Shown here one piece after another: positions 1-8,274 of a stretch of 64,000 bases of DNA. Every line of letters begins with the position of its first letter. Position 1 is the stretch's first letter. The stretch comes from Bacteroidales bacterium. Its GTDB lineage: Bacteria; Bacteroidota; Bacteroidia; Bacteroidales; FEN-979. The translations under genes were made by a program, and so were the position numbers. Where the stretch lies: positions 1-64,000 of the forward strand of contig JALNZC010000004.1 in the NCBI GenBank assembly GCA_023229525.1, read 5' to 3'. Below the pieces are notes generated by a model. It saw only the letters and a list, made by a program, of their open reading frames with translations, made no database searches and was not told where the DNA came from.

Positions 1-10
1 TTCCGATCTG

Positions 11-40
11 TTGACAGGGAAAAAAAGATTTACATAAAAT
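11..40 (+). promoter_or_regulatory. possible sigma70-like promoter before the cyclase genes
   Basis: TTGACA at 11-16 is followed after 18 bases by TAAAAT at 35-40, about 27 bases before the first cyclase ATG. This resembles a classical -35/-10 promoter rather than the Bacteroidota TAnnTTTG type. The window edge hides anything further upstream, so the assignment is weak. Confidence 0.25.
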
Positions 41-66
41 ATGATCTCAAATAAAAATCATTTACC

Positions 67-846
67 ATGCCAAATATTAGACAAATTCTTGCATTAAAAG
101 AGAATTACGACTCACTTAAAAGAAGTGATAATCGTTTAAAGGATTTTTTGAATAAAGGGTTATTAGATAATGTCGCTATTGAAAAAGCATTCAGTTTCGA
201 TGTACGAAATAAATTAAACGAGCACTTTGATCTGGCTCAAAGGATGCCCTCTTTAGTCGAATACTTTGAATCAAAACCAGAAGAGGAAATTGTATTACTT
301 TTTATAGATATTGCTAACTTCTCAATTATTACCGAGAAAAAAGATAACGAATTTATTACTAACTATCTAGATAGTTTTTATCGAAGAACCATTCCCATTA
401 TTTATGAGTTTGGTGGCCAAGTTGAGAAATTAATGGGTGACGGAATAGTATGTGTATTTGGTAAACCTTTTATTGATGTTGAGTGGCCAGATGAATTTAA
501 TAGAGCTGAGTTATGTGCTCAAAAAATAATTAACAGGTTTTATAATACAGATAAAGAAGTCAAAATTGCTTTGCATAGTGGGTTTATTACATATTACAAA
601 ACACCGGGCACCAACTATGAAGAATACACAATGATAGGAAGGCCAATTACGGAATTATTTCGACTGGAAAGTGTTTCTAGAAAGAATGCCATAAATTTTT
701 ATACGGGTGGGATTTATTATTCAATGAATCCTACAACCCATCTTTCTCTATCACAATTGAAATCAGAAGAAATAATTCTTAGAAATTTTGATACTTCTTT
801 ACCAGGAGTCAAATTCAGTAATGTTAGTTACATTAAATTCAGATAA
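67..846 (+). CDS. class III nucleotidyl cyclase, Pycsar-type (first of two)
   Basis: 259 aa, soluble, AT-rich. The class III cyclase homology domain spans about residues 74-220. The first metal aspartate is in FIDIANFS (D81) and the second in KLMGDG (D125), with K121 in the classical purine-recognition lysine position. In the transition-state segment (IGRPITELFRL) the usual Asn is Thr195, while Arg199 is kept. The partner base-recognition Asp is not visible. Neighbouring genes are a second cyclase one base downstream and a DUF5706 membrane protein, the gene order of Pycsar antiphage systems, where a cyclase makes cCMP or cUMP on infection. The Pycsar role is inferred from context; the product nucleotide cannot be read from sequence. 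The N-terminal 70 residues show no recognised domain. Confidence 0.8.
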   Translation: MPNIRQILALKENYDSLKRSDNRLKDFLNKGLLDNVAIEKAFSFDVRNKLNEHFDLAQRMPSLVEYFESKPEEEIVLLFIDIANFSIITEKKDNEFITNYLDSFYRRTIPIIYEFGGQVEKLMGDGIVCVFGKPFIDVEWPDEFNRAELCAQKIINRFYNTDKEVKIALHSGFITYYKTPGTNYEEYTMIGRPITELFRLESVSRKNAINFYTGGIYYSMNPTTHLSLSQLKSEEIILRNFDTSLPGVKFSNVSYIKFR

Positions 847-847
847 T

Positions 848-1804
848 ATGGAAGAATTCCTGAATCAAATTAACCAAGACATCAAAAACATTTTTCAATA
901 CAATATTGAAACAACAAAAGCTTATGTCGTTCCAACAAGAAATGATAGTACCTTGACATTCCCAATTGGGGCGAACAAGCAGGGAAAGGTTCTTGAAACT
1001 TGTGTGTTAATGATTGACATGAGGAACTCGACAAAAATAAGTCGTCAATTAAAAAAGGATAAAGTTAGACTAGGTAAAATTTATTTGGCATTCATATATG
1101 CAATGGCAGATATTGCGGATGAGTATGGGTATGTCAGGAATATAATAGGTGATAGGTTAATGGTTGTGTTTGAGCCAAAAGATTGCTTTGCAAAAGCTAT
1201 TAACTGTGCTGCAATGATGTATACAGTGGCAACAAAAATTCTTTCTCAATATGTTGCACTACTGGATTTTAAAGTTGGTATAGGAATTGATTTTGGTGAA
1301 ATGCTCGTACTAAAAACAGGGATAAGAAAGAAACACGAAGAACAATCTGAATACAAGAAACTTGTTTGGATCGGTGATTCAGCAAATACTGCATCGAAAC
1401 TTTGTGATTTCACTAATAAAAGTTATTCGTACCAAAAGTTTCATATAAGGTATGAAGTATTAAGATCGGAGAAAATATTTAAGGGTTACAAATCCCCACC
1501 AAATTCTCCTTTGATTTATGGTTTAGGTGAAATATTTGGGAACCCCAAGCCGGAAGCAGAATATGAATATAAATATACGTCAGAAAGTAGGGATAGTACA
1601 TTAAGTTGTGAAGATTTTGCTAAAAGAGTGATTGTAGATAAAGATGGATGGAAATTTGATGGGAATAAGGTAACATCATTTAATCTTGAAAATATTTCAT
1701 TTTCGACATCACCGATATTACTTACCGGTAATGTATTTCGCGAATTCAAAAAGGCAGCCCCACAATCAATATATCTCAAAAATATCATCAAGAGATTATC
1801 CTAA
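848..1804 (+). CDS. class III nucleotidyl cyclase, Pycsar-type (second of two)
   Basis: 318 aa from ATG 848, which lies one base after the stop of the first cyclase; ATG 821 and TTG 788 are alternative in-frame starts that would overlap it. The cyclase domain covers about residues 48-190. Metal aspartates are D57 (MIDMRNST) and D102 (IIGDRL). The transition-state Asn is present (N180 in DSANTASK), but the usual Arg is Lys184, and the purine-recognition Lys is Asn98. These substitutions are roughly complementary to those of the upstream cyclase, so a heterodimer is plausible. About 110 C-terminal residues follow the domain without a recognised fold. It is probably co-transcribed with its neighbours. 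Confidence 0.78.
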   Translation: MEEFLNQINQDIKNIFQYNIETTKAYVVPTRNDSTLTFPIGANKQGKVLETCVLMIDMRNSTKISRQLKKDKVRLGKIYLAFIYAMADIADEYGYVRNIIGDRLMVVFEPKDCFAKAINCAAMMYTVATKILSQYVALLDFKVGIGIDFGEMLVLKTGIRKKHEEQSEYKKLVWIGDSANTASKLCDFTNKSYSYQKFHIRYEVLRSEKIFKGYKSPPNSPLIYGLGEIFGNPKPEAEYEYKYTSESRDSTLSCEDFAKRVIVDKDGWKFDGNKVTSFNLENISFSTSPILLTGNVFREFKKAAPQSIYLKNIIKRLS

Positions 1805-1882
1805 TCAACCATACACCGGATCAGGTGTTTATGGATGTTCTTTATTAGTTCCCGAAATCACAAAAATTAAAATCGGATAATT

Positions 1883-2446
1883 ATGGCACAATTGAATCAT
1901 GAAGAACAACTGCAAAAATTATTTGCAAATGTCAATGACTGGCTAAAATTTGCAGAAGCAAAGAATTTTGGATTGCTGACAATAAATGCAGCGATCATTT
2001 TTGGCATAACAAGGATCGATTATTCCGCAGCATTAACATTGAAAATTGCTGCACTATATGTTTTGACACCCTTTTTAGTTTCATCATCAATTCTATGTAT
2101 TATATCCCTATTTCCCATTCTCTCGAGAATAGAAAAAGGTAATACAATTAAAGATTGGGTATCAAATGTATCTGAATGTATTGGTAAAGAGACCGTCTTT
2201 GAAAACATCCATTTTTATGGCTACTTAAGGACAATAGATGTTGAAGAATTTATAACAAAATTCAATTTAAAGACCGGTACAATTTTAGGATTTTCAGAAT
2301 ACGAGAAAGATCTTATTTCTCAGATTTTATATAATTCGAGAATCACCTGGCTTAAATATCAATTTTTTAAAATCGGAGGGTTACTTACTTTTATTGGAGT
2401 ATTAATCTCTTCCATAATATTACCAGTGATTAGATTTTTTTCTTAA
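1883..2446 (+). CDS. Pycsar effector-type membrane protein (DUF5706, PycTM-like)
   Basis: 187 aa with three predicted membrane helices (about residues 29-43, 54-79 and 164-185) and a cytosolic stretch between the second and third. Family-like features are the N-terminal WLKFAEAKN segment, the SLFP motif after helix 2, and the NSRITWLKYQFFK segment leading into helix 3. In Pycsar systems this protein senses the cyclic pyrimidine nucleotide and is thought to disrupt the inner membrane and stop phage replication. It lies 78 bases after the second cyclase on the same strand. Recognition is from remembered family pattern, not a search. The 33 bases to hsdR would allow read-through or a separate promoter. 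Confidence 0.75.
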   Translation: MAQLNHEEQLQKLFANVNDWLKFAEAKNFGLLTINAAIIFGITRIDYSAALTLKIAALYVLTPFLVSSSILCIISLFPILSRIEKGNTIKDWVSNVSECIGKETVFENIHFYGYLRTIDVEEFITKFNLKTGTILGFSEYEKDLISQILYNSRITWLKYQFFKIGGLLTFIGVLISSIILPVIRFFS

Positions 2447-2479
2447 TAATAAAAACAGTATTAAACTATTATTGAGTTA

Positions 2480-5400
2480 ATGGGAACTCCCTCCTTCAAA
2501 GAAGATCACATCAGCCAGATTCCGGCATTACAGATGCTGATAAAATTGGGTTATACATACCTCCGTCCCGAAGAAGCATTGCAATTCCGGGGGAATAAAA
2601 CCACCAATGTCATCCTTGAAGATATCCTCCGGAAACAATTGAAAGAGATCAATGTGAGGAAAGTCAGCTCAACCCGGGAGATGATATTCTCTGACGCCAA
2701 TATAGAAAATGGCATCCAGGCTTTGAAAGATATGCCCATGAATGAGGGGTATATTTCAGCCTGTGAACAAGCCTACAACCTCTTAACACTTGGTAAAGCC
2801 TTTGAGCAAAGTATTGATGGAAATAAAAAAAGTTTCACCCTTTATTATATTGATTGGTCTCCGGAAACTTTCTTTACAAACAATGTTTTTCATGTCACGG
2901 AAGAATACAGTGTGATGCGCAGCACAAGCAAGGAGCATTACCGGCCGGACATTGTTCTTTTTGTCAACGGAATCCCGTTATGTATAATCGAATGCAAACG
3001 ACCGGATATGAAAGACCCTATTGTACAGGCGATTTCTCAACATCTCCGGAATCAGCATGAAGACGGAATCCGCAGGTTGTATGTGTATGCTCAATGCCTT
3101 TTAAGTATAGGCACAAACGAAGCCAGTTTCGCTACAAACGGTACGCCGGAAAAATTCTGGTCAATCTGGCATGAGAAGTTCAATAATAAAGAAGAAGAAG
3201 AACAATACCGGAATCATTTGTTGGATATTAAAAATCAGCCTTTATCGCTTGACCAGAAAAACCAACTGTTTGCCGATCGGTTTAAATATGTCCGGACCTA
3301 CTTTGATGCATTGGAATCGGAGAAGATCCTGCAGGTTATCCAGGATGAATACCTTTTCGGATTGTGCAGTCCGAAACGAATGTTGGACCTGGCTTTTAAT
3401 TATATTCTATTTGACAACGGGGAAAAGAAGATTGCCCGTTACCAACAGTTTTTTGTCATTAAAAAGGCCATGAATCGCATCCGGATAATTGAGAGCGGTA
3501 AGAGAAAGGGCGGAGTGATCTGGCATACCCAGGGTAGTGGAAAATCGCTTACCATGGTGATGTTGGCCCAGGCAATTGCGCTTGAGAAAAGCATTGTAAA
3601 TCCTAAGATTATTTTGGTCACAGACCGTGTGGACCTGGATGAACAGATTACCGGAACATTCCGCAAATGTGGGATGTTCGTTGACAATGCAACTACCGGA
3701 CAACGCCTGGTTGATCTTCTGGAGAGTAAGAGTGATGCGGTCGTTACTACCGTGATCAATAAATTTGAGGCAGCAGTCAGGAAGATCAGCAAACCCCTTG
3801 AAAATCCGAATATTTTTGTCCTGGTTGATGAAGGGCACCGTACTCAGCATGGCATGTTTAATATCAATATGCAAAAAACCCTGCCCAATGCATGCTTTAT
3901 TGCCATGACCGGAACACCTTTGTTTAAAAAAGATAAAAATACTGCAATCAAGTTTGGTGGTATCATTGATGAATATACTGTAGATCGGGCCGTAAAAGAT
4001 AAGGCCGTTGTTCCGTTGTTGTATGAAGGTCGTCATGCAAAGCAGGTTGTTCATGAAAAAGCAGTTGATGATTATTTCAACCTGATTTCTGAACCGTTGA
4101 CAGAATATCAGAAAGCCGACCTGAAAAAAAAGATGAGTCGCGCTGATCACTTGAATGCAGCAGAACAGAAAATCTATGCAATAGCATGGGATCTGAGTCT
4201 TCATTTCAGGAATAATTTTCAGCATCGTACACCCTTTAAAGGGCAATTGGTTTGCGACAGAAAGGAAAACGCTATCAAGTACAAATCTTGTCTTGATGAT
4301 ATCGGGATTGTCACATCCGAAGTTTTAATCTCCCCTCCTGACGATCGTGAAGGCGAGGATAGTTCCTTTGGAGAGACATCGGACAGGGTTAAGCGTTTCT
4401 GGAATAAGATGATGGATGAACATGGCAGTCCGAAACGTTATGAAAAGAACATCATCAGTCGCTTCAAATACCAGGTGACTCCGGAAATAATTATTGTGGT
4501 TGATAAACTTCTGACCGGGTTCGATGAGCCAAAGAACATTGTCTTGTATCTGACCCGAAAACTACAAGGGCACTCGCTCTTACAAGCAATAGCAAGAGTA
4601 AACCGTGTCTATACTGATAAAGATTATGGTTACATCATTGATTATTATGGAGTGATTGAACAGTTGGATGATGCATTGCAATTATACTCTTCTTTTGAAG
4701 ATTTTGACCTGGATGATCTTGGCCAGACTCTAACCAACATCATTGATGAAGTAAGGAAACTTCCGCAAATACACTCTGAACTGTGGGACATTTTTAAAAC
4801 AATCACCAACAAGCGCGATGCCGAAGCTTATCAACAATTCCTAAAAGATGAATCGATAAGGGTTGTGTTTTATGATAAGTTGCTGGCATTTGCAAGGAGA
4901 TTAAAACTGGCATTCTCCTCTATTCAATTTCACAAGGAAACGGATGAAAAGACCATTGACCGGTACAAAGAAGACCTTGCTTTCTTCCTGAAATTAAGGT
5001 GCGCCGTATTGCAACGATATTCCGATGACGTGGATTACAGGCAATATGAAGGTCAGATACAGAAACTTATTGATACTCATGTGCAAACCGACGATGTGAA
5101 ACCAGTTACGGACCTGGTAAACATTTTCGAGAAAGAACGGTTTGAAGAGGAAGTTGAAAAAACTGTTGGTATTGCTGCTAAGGCCGATAAAATTGCATCC
5201 CGTACGGCAAAGCATATTTCTGAGAAAATGGAGGAAGATCCTGCTTTTTATAAAAAGTTCTCGGAAATGTTAAAAGAAACTATTGTACTTCATGAGTTAG
5301 GGCGCATCAATGATGCCCAGAAATTAAAGAAGGTCACTGAAATCATGAATTCAGTCCTTTCACATACTGATACTGATATTCCGGAATCTTTGGAGGGTAG

Positions 5401-5701
5401 GGATGTGGCAAAAGCATTCTTCGGGTTGGCTAAAGAGGGTCTTACAGATAAGTTTCAGGATGAAACAATATTGAAAAGCATTTCCGCCGATATTGCACTT
5501 GCTGCAGATGATATCATTATGAAACATATAGTCGTTGACTGGCAGATAAAGATAGACGTTCCAAAGCGAATGTTTCATTTAATTGGTGATTATCTGATCG
5601 ATGAAGTCAGGGATAAATACCATCTTCAAATGACATTTGAGGAAATTGACAGTATAGCTGAACAGATTGTTGATGTTGCAAAGATCAGATACAAGAAATG
5701 A
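2480..5701 (+). CDS. hsdR: type I restriction enzyme, HsdR subunit
   Basis: 1073 aa, close to full length for HsdR. The N-terminal PD-(D/E)xK nuclease is visible as RPDIVLF (D157) and IIECK (E171, K173). The translocase motor follows: Walker A in TQGSGKS (about 350-356), Walker B-like LVDEGH, motif III AMTGTP, and the second RecA lobe with DKLLTGFDEP and QAIARVNR. The long C-terminal helical region would bind the methylase core. HsdR cleaves unmodified DNA after ATP-driven translocation, but needs HsdM and HsdS. The only hsdM in the window is a truncated, oppositely oriented gene at 13427-14980, and no hsdS is seen, so activity is uncertain. The stop overlaps the next start (ATGA). Confidence 0.95.
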   Translation: MGTPSFKEDHISQIPALQMLIKLGYTYLRPEEALQFRGNKTTNVILEDILRKQLKEINVRKVSSTREMIFSDANIENGIQALKDMPMNEGYISACEQAYNLLTLGKAFEQSIDGNKKSFTLYYIDWSPETFFTNNVFHVTEEYSVMRSTSKEHYRPDIVLFVNGIPLCIIECKRPDMKDPIVQAISQHLRNQHEDGIRRLYVYAQCLLSIGTNEASFATNGTPEKFWSIWHEKFNNKEEEEQYRNHLLDIKNQPLSLDQKNQLFADRFKYVRTYFDALESEKILQVIQDEYLFGLCSPKRMLDLAFNYILFDNGEKKIARYQQFFVIKKAMNRIRIIESGKRKGGVIWHTQGSGKSLTMVMLAQAIALEKSIVNPKIILVTDRVDLDEQITGTFRKCGMFVDNATTGQRLVDLLESKSDAVVTTVINKFEAAVRKISKPLENPNIFVLVDEGHRTQHGMFNINMQKTLPNACFIAMTGTPLFKKDKNTAIKFGGIIDEYTVDRAVKDKAVVPLLYEGRHAKQVVHEKAVDDYFNLISEPLTEYQKADLKKKMSRADHLNAAEQKIYAIAWDLSLHFRNNFQHRTPFKGQLVCDRKENAIKYKSCLDDIGIVTSEVLISPPDDREGEDSSFGETSDRVKRFWNKMMDEHGSPKRYEKNIISRFKYQVTPEIIIVVDKLLTGFDEPKNIVLYLTRKLQGHSLLQAIARVNRVYTDKDYGYIIDYYGVIEQLDDALQLYSSFEDFDLDDLGQTLTNIIDEVRKLPQIHSELWDIFKTITNKRDAEAYQQFLKDESIRVVFYDKLLAFARRLKLAFSSIQFHKETDEKTIDRYKEDLAFFLKLRCAVLQRYSDDVDYRQYEGQIQKLIDTHVQTDDVKPVTDLVNIFEKERFEEEVEKTVGIAAKADKIASRTAKHISEKMEEDPAFYKKFSEMLKETIVLHELGRINDAQKLKKVTEIMNSVLSHTDTDIPESLEGRDVAKAFFGLAKEGLTDKFQDETILKSISADIALAADDIIMKHIVVDWQIKIDVPKRMFHLIGDYLIDEVRDKYHLQMTFEEIDSIAEQIVDVAKIRYKK

Positions 5702-6393
5702 TGGATTCCATTGAATTCGGTTCAAAGACCATAACCTTCCAGTTAACTTTTTCTGACCGGAAATCGCTCGGTATTACTATTACACCCGATATGGAAGTCA
5801 TGGTCAAAGCACCGCGGAATGTTTCTATAGAAAGAATAAAGGAGAAAGTAAAAAAGAAAGTCCCCTGGATCATTAAGCAGCAAGATTATTTTTTGTCTTT
5901 TCATCCGAGAACATCTGAGAAAAAGTATGTGAGTGGCGAAACCCACCTATACATGGGCAGGCAATACCGGTTAAAAATAACAGAAGCTAAAACAAACTCT
6001 GTTCATTTCAGCGGAAGGGTTTTTGAAATCCAAACAAAAAAGAAATCGAATGCTAAAGCCCTTTTTAAGCAGTGGTACCGGGAAAGAGCCAAAATAAAAT
6101 TTGCCGAAATTGTGGGACCATGGATCCAACGGTTCGAAAAATACGATGTCAAACCGGAATCCATATATTTACAGGAAATGCCGACACGTTGGGGCAGTTG
6201 TACCCCAAAAGGAAAGATTATTCTAAATCCTGAACTGATCAAAGCACCCAAACCTTGCATAGAATACGTGATTATTCATGAACTCTGTCATCTTGTTCAC
6301 CCGAATCATACTAATTCCTTCGTGCATTTGCAGGAAAAGATGATGCCTGATTGGGATAAGTGGAAAAATAAACTTGAAAAAATAATGGTTTAG
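5698..6393 (+). CDS. YgjP/DUF45-type metal-dependent hydrolase linked to type I restriction
   Basis: 231 aa, starting in a 4-base ATGA overlap with hsdR; a second ATG at 5701 is also possible. The C-terminal half has the zincin signature HELCH (about residues 194-198) followed by HPNH and a downstream W/W-rich tail, plus the TRWGSC motif typical of YgjP/SprT-like proteins. Such genes often follow hsdR in type I restriction operons, but their function there is not established; proteolysis or a structural role are both possible. The translational coupling supports a shared role. It is convergent with the AT-rich operon that ends at 6401. Confidence 0.88.
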   Translation: MMDSIEFGSKTITFQLTFSDRKSLGITITPDMEVMVKAPRNVSIERIKEKVKKKVPWIIKQQDYFLSFHPRTSEKKYVSGETHLYMGRQYRLKITEAKTNSVHFSGRVFEIQTKKKSNAKALFKQWYRERAKIKFAEIVGPWIQRFEKYDVKPESIYLQEMPTRWGSCTPKGKIILNPELIKAPKPCIEYVIIHELCHLVHPNHTNSFVHLQEKMMPDWDKWKNKLEKIMV

Positions 6394-6400
6394 TACCACT

Positions 6401-6967
6401 TTAAAATGAAAATCTTACTATTGCCATGGCTCGATAATTATTAATTTCAAAATCATAAAAAGGGGCAATATTTATAGATATTGGTGTTTTTTTTATATCA
6501 TAAAATAGGTTAATCCCCAATCCATAATATCTTTTGAATATAATGCCAAATCTAAAAATGTCTATTATTTGATAATTAAGTTGAATGTTATACCAAAACC
6601 CTGATCCACCATATTCATACCATTGAGATAATGAAAGTTTTTTGTATAAAAAATCTAATCCTGCATTAAGTCTAAATGGAATACTATTTGACTCGACACC
6701 CGCTCCTAAATATACTCGAAAAAAACTTATTGGAATCAATATTCCACCATAAGCTTCTCCCCATTTGTCATTTGCCAATCCATAAAAATATGCACCAATT
6801 TTATTATTTTGGTTTTTGAATTCACCATATAAATTTACCTCTGGTCTTATGCTAATTTTTTCAGTAAAAGTAAATCTATTCTCTAATTCAAAGTAAAGAT
6901 ATTTTTGTGAATAAACTAATGAAAATGACAACATAAGAAGAAAAATTAATATAATCCTATTTAGCAT
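6401..6967 (-). CDS. secreted, possibly outer-membrane beta-barrel protein, unknown function
   Basis: 188 aa with a clear signal peptide (hydrophobic residues 4-20, cleavage after VYSQ region). The mature part is rich in alternating aromatic/hydrophobic strands and ends in VRFSF, a C-terminal Phe as in outer-membrane barrels. I do not recognise a family. It is the last gene of the seven-gene minus-strand block; its ATG shares a base with the stop of the receiver-cyclase gene (TAATG), so translational coupling is likely. A barrel encoded with an amino-acid binding lipoprotein and a two-component cyclase might be a pore or an output target; this is inference. Confidence 0.6.
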   Translation of the reverse strand: MLNRIILIFLLMLSFSLVYSQKYLYFELENRFTFTEKISIRPEVNLYGEFKNQNNKIGAYFYGLANDKWGEAYGGILIPISFFRVYLGAGVESNSIPFRLNAGLDFLYKKLSLSQWYEYGGSGFWYNIQLNYQIIDIFRFGIIFKRYYGLGINLFYDIKKTPISINIAPFYDFEINNYRAMAIVRFSF

Positions 6968-8274
6968 TAATTTTTCATTATTTTATAAGCTTTAAATTCT
7001 CTTTCCTCGAAATTCTTTACATTTTCAATCACAAGTTCATCTTTTGCTTCAAAAATCTTTGGTACTTGAAGATCAATAATCTCCTTTACTGACTCAGATA
7101 CGTAAATATTTCCAGATTCTAACCAGTGCCTAATGCTACCACCATTAGACTTTGATGCTGACATCAACCTTGAATTAATAAGAGCATTTTGAGTTACTAT
7201 TGCTAAGCGTTTTATTGAGTTGTTCCCTAATATTGTCCAATGAAATCTATCAAAATTTATGTAAAATCTTAATTTTGTTTTATTAAGATCTATTTTTAAT
7301 GTTTGGCATTTAGCATCATTTATACACTCTTTAAGCAATGTTTGAAACTCCTTTTGCAATTCCCATGCAGCATTTACTGCATTTATACAAATAACTATTT
7401 TCTGTTGTAATGAATATTCTTTTATAACAGTTCTTTCATCTGTAAGTAATGCAAGATCCTCATTTCCATTATCGAAATAAGCCCTTACCTCATCACCAAT
7501 AAAATTTTCAATATGTCCCTCATTCTTTTCGATTATATAAGATATTTTATTAATCATATTACTTAAAAACAATCCAGTTTTATTAGCAAATTGGACAGTC
7601 CGTTGTAATTGATTAATAATTTCTGATGAATCGCTAATATCACAATATAATGTAGCTTTGTAAACCTCTACAGATTCATGTAATCGCTTAACAATAAAAG
7701 GATTAGAAAATTTTGCTACTAATTTCGGATCTGGAAAATTTCCAATTATTTGCTTATAATAATCTTTTTCAACTTGATTAAGTGCTCTAAGAATTTCAAG
7801 TCTCAAATTTTCTTTATTTTCATCTGATAATTCTTCATCTTTACCATTCTGTTTTACAACATATGAGAATCCACCTGCTCTAAGACATTGAGTAATAGTT
7901 TTGTAATCGTCATGATATGAATGAAAAATTACTTTTGTTGATTGAAGAAAATCTTTATTATGAATAAATGTATTTATAACAAAGCCTTCGTCAGATAATT
8001 CTCTATTTGACTCAGAGAACGATGATTCCTTCTCATCATATTCGTCAAATAAACCTCCTTTGTCAAAATTTAAATCAACAATTGCCATATGAAAATAATC
8101 CTGGTAATGTTCTAAAATTTCACTTGAGATACATTCAACTTCAAATGGTCTGTCATCAAACAGCCAATTATTATATTTACATAGAAATTCTTTGTAAGCG
8201 GTATCAAAAATTTGACGACAAGATTCCAGATGCTCTTCATTATCATCAGCATTTAAATATTTTATTTTAATCAT
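6967..8274 (-). CDS. response regulator fused to a class III nucleotidyl cyclase domain
   Basis: 435 aa from ATG 8274, overlapping the upstream kinase gene by 8 bases; a longer reading to 8310 would add 12 residues inside the kinase gene. The N-terminal receiver has the acidic pair D10/D11, phospho-acceptor D67 (AIVDLNF), S119 (IFHSYHD) and K141, with an acidic insertion near residues 75-95. The cyclase-like domain covers about 205-385, with metal aspartates D212 (CDISDSS) and D261 (FIGDE). Asn257 replaces the purine-recognition lysine. R369 is kept, but the transition-state Asn position holds Leu365, so activity may be reduced or need a partner. Phosphorylation by the adjacent kinase probably controls nucleotide output. 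Confidence 0.8.
   Translation of the reverse strand: MIKIKYLNADDNEEHLESCRQIFDTAYKEFLCKYNNWLFDDRPFEVECISSEILEHYQDYFHMAIVDLNFDKGGLFDEYDEKESSFSESNRELSDEGFVINTFIHNKDFLQSTKVIFHSYHDDYKTITQCLRAGGFSYVVKQNGKDEELSDENKENLRLEILRALNQVEKDYYKQIIGNFPDPKLVAKFSNPFIVKRLHESVEVYKATLYCDISDSSEIINQLQRTVQFANKTGLFLSNMINKISYIIEKNEGHIENFIGDEVRAYFDNGNEDLALLTDERTVIKEYSLQQKIVICINAVNAAWELQKEFQTLLKECINDAKCQTLKIDLNKTKLRFYINFDRFHWTILGNNSIKRLAIVTQNALINSRLMSASKSNGGSIRHWLESGNIYVSESVKEIIDLQVPKIFEAKDELVIENVKNFEEREFKAYKIMKN

Noticed and set aside
3407..4246. 279-codon minus-strand frame inside hsdR
   Set aside because: Antisense shadow of the conserved helicase region of hsdR; composition and lack of motifs rule it out.
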